8,895 nt of DNA from Mucilaginibacter sp. (GTDB lineage Bacteria; Bacteroidota; Bacteroidia; Sphingobacteriales; Sphingobacteriaceae): positions 1 through 8,895 of the forward strand of contig JACMRC010000143.1 of assembly GCA_014376655.1 (NCBI GenBank). Direction: 5' to 3'. The notes under the pieces were generated by a model. The model was not told the origin of the DNA. It saw nothing but the letters and a program-made list of their open reading frames with translations, and ran no database searches. Shown here piece by piece: positions 4,293 through 8,895 of this stretch; the stretch's first letter is position 1; each line of letters begins with the position of its first letter. Made by a program: the position numbers and the translations under genes.

Positions 4293-7200
4293 ATGCTAAA
4301 ATTATCTTTCCGCAACCAGGTTATGGCCGGCTTTGCCGTGTCTATATTGCTTGTTATACTTGTTGGCATACTATCGGTAAACAGTATTAACCAGTTAGAA
4401 GACGATACAGTAATGGTTGATCATACCCAAAAGGTGATCAAAACCTCAACCAACTTATTGCAGAATTTAATTGATGCCGAAACAGGTATGCGCGGCTATG
4501 GCGCTACCAATAAAAAAGAGTTTTTACAACCTTATAACGAAGCACTGCCGAAGGTTCACTCTGATCTGGAGGACCTTAGAGGATTAATAAGCGATAACCC
4601 AATTCAAATCAAACGTGTAGACTCGTTGGATAATTTAGTAGCCGAACAATTAGGGCTTCAAAAATTAAATGTCGAAACCCGCGAAGCAATGGGGCTTGAT
4701 TATATGGTATCCCGCAATATGTTTATCAACGGTAAACATAGTATGGATCAGATCCGCAAGGTTATAGCTGGTATGATTGACACCGAAAACTCATTGCTTG
4801 CCGCACGTAAAGAGAGTTCGAAGAAAGCGGCGACCAATGCCATCATATTTATACTTGTTGGCTCCCTTATATTCTTGTTGATAATTATAGTATTGTTCCG
4901 TTACATTCAGGCCACCTTCGCGCAGCAAAAGAAAATAGAGGAAGAAATAAAAATAACAAACGTTGAGCTGGAGAAAGTATTAGGCGAAAACGAGGCTAAA
5001 AATTGGCTGTTAACGGGTACTGGTGCCCTAAACGAGAAAATGCAGGGCCTGCAAAGCGAGAAGGAATTAACCGAGAATGTATTAGCCGAAATATGCGGTT
5101 ATACACACGCTTTAACCGGTACCATATATTTACATAACGATAAAGAAACCAGGCTCGACCTTTACTCAACCTATGCTTTTTCAAACTTTACAGCCATAAA
5201 ACAAACCGTTGCCTTAGGCGAAGGCTGGATAGGCGAGGTTGCAAAAAGCGGTAAAGCTACTGTTGTAAAAGGTAAGCTAAATAACAAACTTGAGCTACAG
5301 TCATCATTACTATTAAATGAGCTTACAGAAACTTATGTAGTGCCATTCTTCTTCGACAAACAATTGAAGGGCGTTATTGAAATTGGTTATAACCACGAGC
5401 TTAATGACCATGACCGCGATTACCTGGCTCTTGTAGCGGATGATATTGGCATAGCAGTTAATACTGCCCAGGCACGCACTATAATGCACGACCTGTTTGA
5501 AGAAACACAACAACAAGCCGAAGAACTGGGTGCACAGCAAGAAGAAATGCGCGTAACCAACGAAGAGTTGATGAACAAGACAGAAATGTTGGAAGCATCA
5601 GAAGAAGAGTTGCGTGTACAACAGGAAGAACTGCGCACAATCAATGCCGAACTGGAAGAGAAGGCCAGCTTATTGGAAGAAAAGAACCAGGCCATTGAAG
5701 AAGCCCGCGCAGCTATCAACATTAAAGTTGAAGAGTTGGAAACTACCGGCAAATATAAATCAGAGTTCCTGGCTAACATGAGCCACGAGCTGCGCACACC
5801 GTTAAACAGTATATTGGTGCTGGCGCGGATTCTGAAAGATAACAAGCCACTTAATTTATCAGAGGATCAGATCAAATACGCAAGTGTTATTTTTAATGCC
5901 GGTAATGATCTGTTAACGCTGATCAACGATATCCTCGACCTTTCAAAAATTGAGTCGGGTAAGTTGGATATGCAAAACGAGGATGTCAAGATAACCGAGA
6001 TCCTGGGAGACATGGAAAACCTGTTTGCCGAAGTAGCATCCAATAAACAAATAAGGTTTACCACCAATTTTAAAAACGTGGAGCCCACTCTGTTTACCGA
6101 TAAGGTTAGGGTGGAGCAGGTTATTAAAAACCTATTGTCGAACGCGTTTAAATTTACGCCAGAGAATGGTGCTATATCCATAAACGTTGATGCGGGTAAA
6201 ACGCCGCAAACTGTAGCTTTCAGTATCAAAGACTCGGGTATTGGTATCCCTGCTGATAAACAAAAAATCATCTTCGAAGCATTCCAACAGGCTGATGGTT
6301 CAACCAGTCGTAAATATGGCGGTACAGGTTTAGGCTTATCCATCAGTCGCGAACTGGCATCGTTATTAGGTGGTGCTATTACGTTAAAGAGCAAACAGGG
6401 TGAGGGTAGCGAGTTTACGTTAACCATACCTGTACAAGCTAAAGCGGTTGCCGTTACCGAAGATGAGGGCAGCGTACAAACTGTTGAAACTTTTTCTCCC
6501 GAGAAGGAGTTCTTAAAACCAATAACCAGGCCTGCTGCCCAACCCGGCCGCGACCCATTAGTGGTTATTGTTGAGGATGATAAAAACTTCGCCAATATAT
6601 TGCAGGATTACTCGCGCGATCATGGCTATAAATCAGTCATCGTAAATGAAGGCACCAACGCGGTACAGATTATTAAGGATCATAACCCCGACGCGGTTAT
6701 ATTAGATATTATGCTGCCGGGTAAAGATGGTTGGCAGATACTAAAAGAATTGAAACAGGATGCCGAAACAGCTAATATACCCGTGCATTTAATGTCGGCA
6801 GGCGATGCTGCTGCTACCAGGGTGCGTAAAGAAGGTGCTATTAGCTTCCTTAAAAAACCTATTGATACCGGCACCCTTGATAAGTTGTTTGGCGATATAA
6901 TGGCTAATACTGGCACCGAGTTTAAACAGATACTATTGGTTGAAGATCATAAAGCACAAAGCCAGGCATTAAAAGAAATGATGCAGAACAACGGCATCAC
7001 TGTCGATCAGGCCTTTGATGGCGCGTCGGCATTCCAAATGCTGCATGATAATGATTACCAATGTGTGATACTGGATTTAAACCTGCCTGATATCTCAGGG
7101 CTTGATCTGTTAGATAAAATAAAAGAAGTAGAACGTTTTTCATCCCTGCCTGTTATAGTAAATACGGCTATGGAACTGGATAAAACTTCTGTTAGCCGTT

Positions 7201-7736
7201 TAATGAAATATGCTAACGCGATGGTGGTTAAAACAAATAAATCGTCGGACAGGTTGATTGACGAAGTGAACCTGTTCTTAAACAAAATAAGCAATGCGCC
7301 TGTAGCCGGTAGTTATGCCGCCAAGGCTGCAACTGCTAATGCTATTGCAGGTAAGGATGGTGTTAAAGGTAAAAAAGTATTAATTGTCGATGACGATATG
7401 CGTAATATTTTCGCGCTAAGCAGTGCCCTGCAAGGCTATGATATGATAGTGGAGATAGCAGGCGACGGCGAAGAAGCTATTGCCAAGCTGGAAGAGATAA
7501 ACGATATTGATATTGTGCTGATGGACATCATGATGCCTAAAATGGATGGTTATGAAGCTACACGCTACATTCGTAAGCAAAGCAAGTGGGCCAGGCTGCC
7601 GGTTATAGCATTAACAGCAAAAGCCATGAAGGATGATCGGGATAAATGTATTGAGGCAGGTGCTAATGATTATATAACCAAGCCGGTTGATATGGATAGG
7701 TTAATAGCGTTAATGCAACTATGGCTGGATAAATAA
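4293..7736 (+). CDS. CHASE3-GAF hybrid histidine kinase with three C-terminal receiver domains
   Basis: A 1147-residue inner-membrane kinase. Order: TM1 (about 9-29); periplasmic CHASE3 domain (30-180) with the signature 'IDAETGMRGYG' (60-70); TM2 (183-203); a helical linker (205-255) with no clear HAMP; GAF domain (about 255-395); a long coiled coil (398-485) rich in Glu/Gln; HisKA with 'SHELRTP', phospho-acceptor His498; HATPase_c with N-box 'NLLSNAFKF' (613-621), 'DSGIGIP' (647-653) and 'GGTGLGLS' (676-683); then REC1 (757-868, Asp805, Lys855), REC2 (878-996, Asp928, Thr958, Lys980) and REC3 (1028-1145, Asp1078, Thr1108, Lys1130), REC2 and REC3 being joined by an Ala-rich linker (1001-1022). 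All catalytic residues are present. REC2 has Thr rather than Pro after its Lys. I take the ATG at 4293 as start: an upstream in-frame TTG (4239) would add 18 residues covering the likely promoter, whereas 'MLKLSFRNQV' leads directly into TM1. The stop is 1 base before cheR. The sensed ligand is unknown. Confidence 0.95.
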   Translation: MLKLSFRNQVMAGFAVSILLVILVGILSVNSINQLEDDTVMVDHTQKVIKTSTNLLQNLIDAETGMRGYGATNKKEFLQPYNEALPKVHSDLEDLRGLISDNPIQIKRVDSLDNLVAEQLGLQKLNVETREAMGLDYMVSRNMFINGKHSMDQIRKVIAGMIDTENSLLAARKESSKKAATNAIIFILVGSLIFLLIIIVLFRYIQATFAQQKKIEEEIKITNVELEKVLGENEAKNWLLTGTGALNEKMQGLQSEKELTENVLAEICGYTHALTGTIYLHNDKETRLDLYSTYAFSNFTAIKQTVALGEGWIGEVAKSGKATVVKGKLNNKLELQSSLLLNELTETYVVPFFFDKQLKGVIEIGYNHELNDHDRDYLALVADDIGIAVNTAQARTIMHDLFEETQQQAEELGAQQEEMRVTNEELMNKTEMLEASEEELRVQQEELRTINAELEEKASLLEEKNQAIEEARAAINIKVEELETTGKYKSEFLANMSHELRTPLNSILVLARILKDNKPLNLSEDQIKYASVIFNAGNDLLTLINDILDLSKIESGKLDMQNEDVKITEILGDMENLFAEVASNKQIRFTTNFKNVEPTLFTDKVRVEQVIKNLLSNAFKFTPENGAISINVDAGKTPQTVAFSIKDSGIGIPADKQKIIFEAFQQADGSTSRKYGGTGLGLSISRELASLLGGAITLKSKQGEGSEFTLTIPVQAKAVAVTEDEGSVQTVETFSPEKEFLKPITRPAAQPGRDPLVVIVEDDKNFANILQDYSRDHGYKSVIVNEGTNAVQIIKDHNPDAVILDIMLPGKDGWQILKELKQDAETANIPVHLMSAGDAAATRVRKEGAISFLKKPIDTGTLDKLFGDIMANTGTEFKQILLVEDHKAQSQALKEMMQNNGITVDQAFDGASAFQMLHDNDYQCVILDLNLPDISGLDLLDKIKEVERFSSLPVIVNTAMELDKTSVSRLMKYANAMVVKTNKSSDRLIDEVNLFLNKISNAPVAGSYAAKAATANAIAGKDGVKGKKVLIVDDDMRNIFALSSALQGYDMIVEIAGDGEEAIAKLEEINDIDIVLMDIMMPKMDGYEATRYIRKQSKWARLPVIALTAKAMKDDRDKCIEAGANDYITKPVDMDRLIALMQLWLDK

Positions 7737-7737
7737 T

Positions 7738-8568
7738 ATGTCGCACCCTGTCGAAACAATAACTGCACCCCAGGTTATCGAGATCATTGACCTTGTAAAA
7801 AAGATTTATGGATTTGATTTTGGCAGCTATACTAAAGCATCATTAAAGCGAAGGGTAACGCGTATAATGCAGTTAAAGAAACTGCAGTTTTATGATCTGA
7901 AACACGTACTGGTAAATGACCGGGCTTTCTTCCAGGATTTTTTAGAAGAGATCACGGTTAACGTTACCGAAATGTTTCGCGACCCGTTTTTTTACAAAGC
8001 GTTTAACCAGCAGGTTATACCTTACCTGGCATCTTATCAACATAGTAAAATATGGGTTGCAGGCTGTTCGTCAGGCGAGGAGGCTTACTCGTTGGCTATA
8101 TTGATGCAGCAGGCGGGTTTACGAAAAAAATCATTTATATACGGTACTGATATTAATACCGAATGCCTTAAGGAAGCCAAAAAAGGAATTTTTAGCTTGC
8201 GCAAAATAAAAAGCTATGCCGAAAATTACCAGCTTGCCGGGCTTGAAGGCTCAATAACAGATCATTTTACCATATTGTACGATGCCGCAAGCATCCATAG
8301 CGAACTGAAACAAAATACACTATTTTCCGTACACAATTTAGTGTCAGACAATGTGTTTAACGAGTTTCAGCTAATTACCTGCCGTAATGTGTTCATCTAC
8401 TTCGAGATAGCATTGCAGGAGCGTATACTTGACCTGTTTTATAAAAGCCTTGCACCTCTTGGCTTTTTATGCCTGGGTGCAAAAGAAACCATACGATCTG
8501 ACAGCTTTAAGAAAAAGTTTAAGGTAATTAATCAGAAAGAAAACATATATCAAAAAATTGGCTCTTGA
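7738..8568 (+). CDS. cheR: CheR-type protein-glutamate O-methyltransferase
   Basis: A 276-residue protein of normal CheR length. It has the helical N-terminal domain (about 10-75) with 'KASLKRRVTRIM' (33-44), the linker motif 'VTEMFRDP' (76-83, the family's T-x-F-F-R-D), the S-adenosylmethionine-binding loop 'AGCSSGEEAYSLA' (108-120), the acidic strand 'YGTDIN' (135-140) and 'CRNVFIYF' (215-222). CheR moves a methyl group from S-adenosylmethionine to Glu side chains of chemoreceptors. No TPR or pentapeptide-tethering extension is present. It starts 1 base after the hybrid kinase stop and overlaps cheB, so the three are one transcription unit. With no chemoreceptor in sight, the adjacent kinase is a natural candidate substrate, but that is inference. 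Confidence 0.95.
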   Translation: MSHPVETITAPQVIEIIDLVKKIYGFDFGSYTKASLKRRVTRIMQLKKLQFYDLKHVLVNDRAFFQDFLEEITVNVTEMFRDPFFYKAFNQQVIPYLASYQHSKIWVAGCSSGEEAYSLAILMQQAGLRKKSFIYGTDINTECLKEAKKGIFSLRKIKSYAENYQLAGLEGSITDHFTILYDAASIHSELKQNTLFSVHNLVSDNVFNEFQLITCRNVFIYFEIALQERILDLFYKSLAPLGFLCLGAKETIRSDSFKKKFKVINQKENIYQKIGS

Positions 8569-8895
8569 CGATAAAATAATAAAACGCTGGCGTAATACCG
8601 ACTTGCTTTTGCTGGGTGGGTCGGCAGGGTCATTTAAACCCATTTATAATTCGGTGAAAATTTTCCCGGCCGATCTTAATAAAACGGTAATCGTTATTAT
8701 CCACCGAAAGAAAAACTTTTTCAGTGAAATTGAAAAACTGTTCGCAGAAAGCAGCCGTATGTTTATGCGGGAAGTTAGTGACAAGGATGTACTGAAGAAT
8801 AATACTATCTACATAGCCCCTGCAAACTATCATACCCTTATTGAAAAAGATAAGTCTTTTAGTTTAGATGTATCTGACGCAGTATGGTACTCAAA
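8558..8895 (+). CDS. cheB: CheB-type methylesterase, receiver-less (3'-truncated by window edge)
   Basis: This frame is open from 8528 to the window end and has no ATG; the first usable start is TTG at 8558, overlapping the cheR end by 11 bases. Starting at the later TTG (8603) would cut the first beta-strand. The 112 visible residues show the CheB catalytic core: 'LLLLGGSAGSF' (16-26) with nucleophile Ser22, His49 in 'VIVIIHRKKN' 27 residues later (26 in the Salmonella enzyme), and 'IYIAPANYH' (84-92). The third catalytic residue, an Asp, lies beyond the edge. CheB removes methyl groups from, and deamidates Gln in, chemoreceptors. Classical CheB has an N-terminal receiver that switches it on; here only about 15 residues precede the catalytic strand, so regulation must differ. 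His is followed by Arg where classical CheB has Met-Pro. The cheR-cheB pair and the kinase probably act together. The identity is clear; the start codon is less so. Confidence 0.85.
   Translation, partial: MALDDKIIKRWRNTDLLLLGGSAGSFKPIYNSVKIFPADLNKTVIVIIHRKKNFFSEIEKLFAESSRMFMREVSDKDVLKNNTIYIAPANYHTLIEKDKSFSLDVSDAVWYS

Noticed and set aside
8603..8605. TTG at 8603 as the cheB start.
   Set aside because: It would start inside the first beta-strand, just before the GGSAGS nucleophile loop; the TTG at 8558 leaves a sensible short leader segment.

Overview
The window looks like a chromosomal segment from a Bacteroidota bacterium, most likely a Sphingobacteriaceae-type organism (Mucilaginibacter/Pedobacter-like). 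The evidence is a clear gldC homologue (a Bacteroidota-specific family), a near-consensus Bacteroidota -7 promoter box (TAnnTTTG) placed almost directly on a start codon, absence of strong Shine-Dalgarno sequences, a TGTCATTTCGA-ended intergenic palindromic repeat of a type I remember from this group, and large CHASE3/GAF hybrid histidine kinases. Genus assignment is inference.

Layout. Positions 2-559 hold the C-terminal part of a sensor histidine kinase that enters from the left edge. It converges tail to tail, with overlapping stop codons, on a minus-strand NUDIX hydrolase (556-1140). A 523-base gene-free stretch (1141-1663) follows. It contains an unusual array of nine about-10-bp direct repeats (1301-1391), a small hairpin, and candidate promoters in both directions. 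A DEAD-box RNA helicase (1664-3010) comes next; its start is best placed 36 codons inside the longest open frame. A 115-bp imperfect palindrome (3029-3143), with a terminator-like core, separates it from a tight three-gene cluster: a 3-TM protein, gldC, and a 4-TM protein (3166-4187).

The right half (4293-8895) is a signalling operon. It encodes a 1147-residue hybrid histidine kinase (TM-CHASE3-TM-GAF-long coiled coil-HisKA-HATPase-REC-REC-REC), then after one base a CheR methyltransferase, then, overlapping cheR by 11 bases, a receiver-less CheB methylesterase that starts on TTG and runs off the right edge.

How the genes work together. CheR and CheB normally adjust chemoreceptors by methylating and demethylating Glu residues on a coiled coil. 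No MCP, CheA, CheW or CheY is visible here. The hybrid kinase encoded beside them carries a cytoplasmic coiled coil with Glu-Glu pairs repeated every seven residues, next to its phospho-accepting helix. The most interesting idea in the window is that CheR and CheB tune this kinase directly, making an adaptation-capable phosphorelay. The domain content and the heptad spacing are read from the sequence; the methylation itself is inference.
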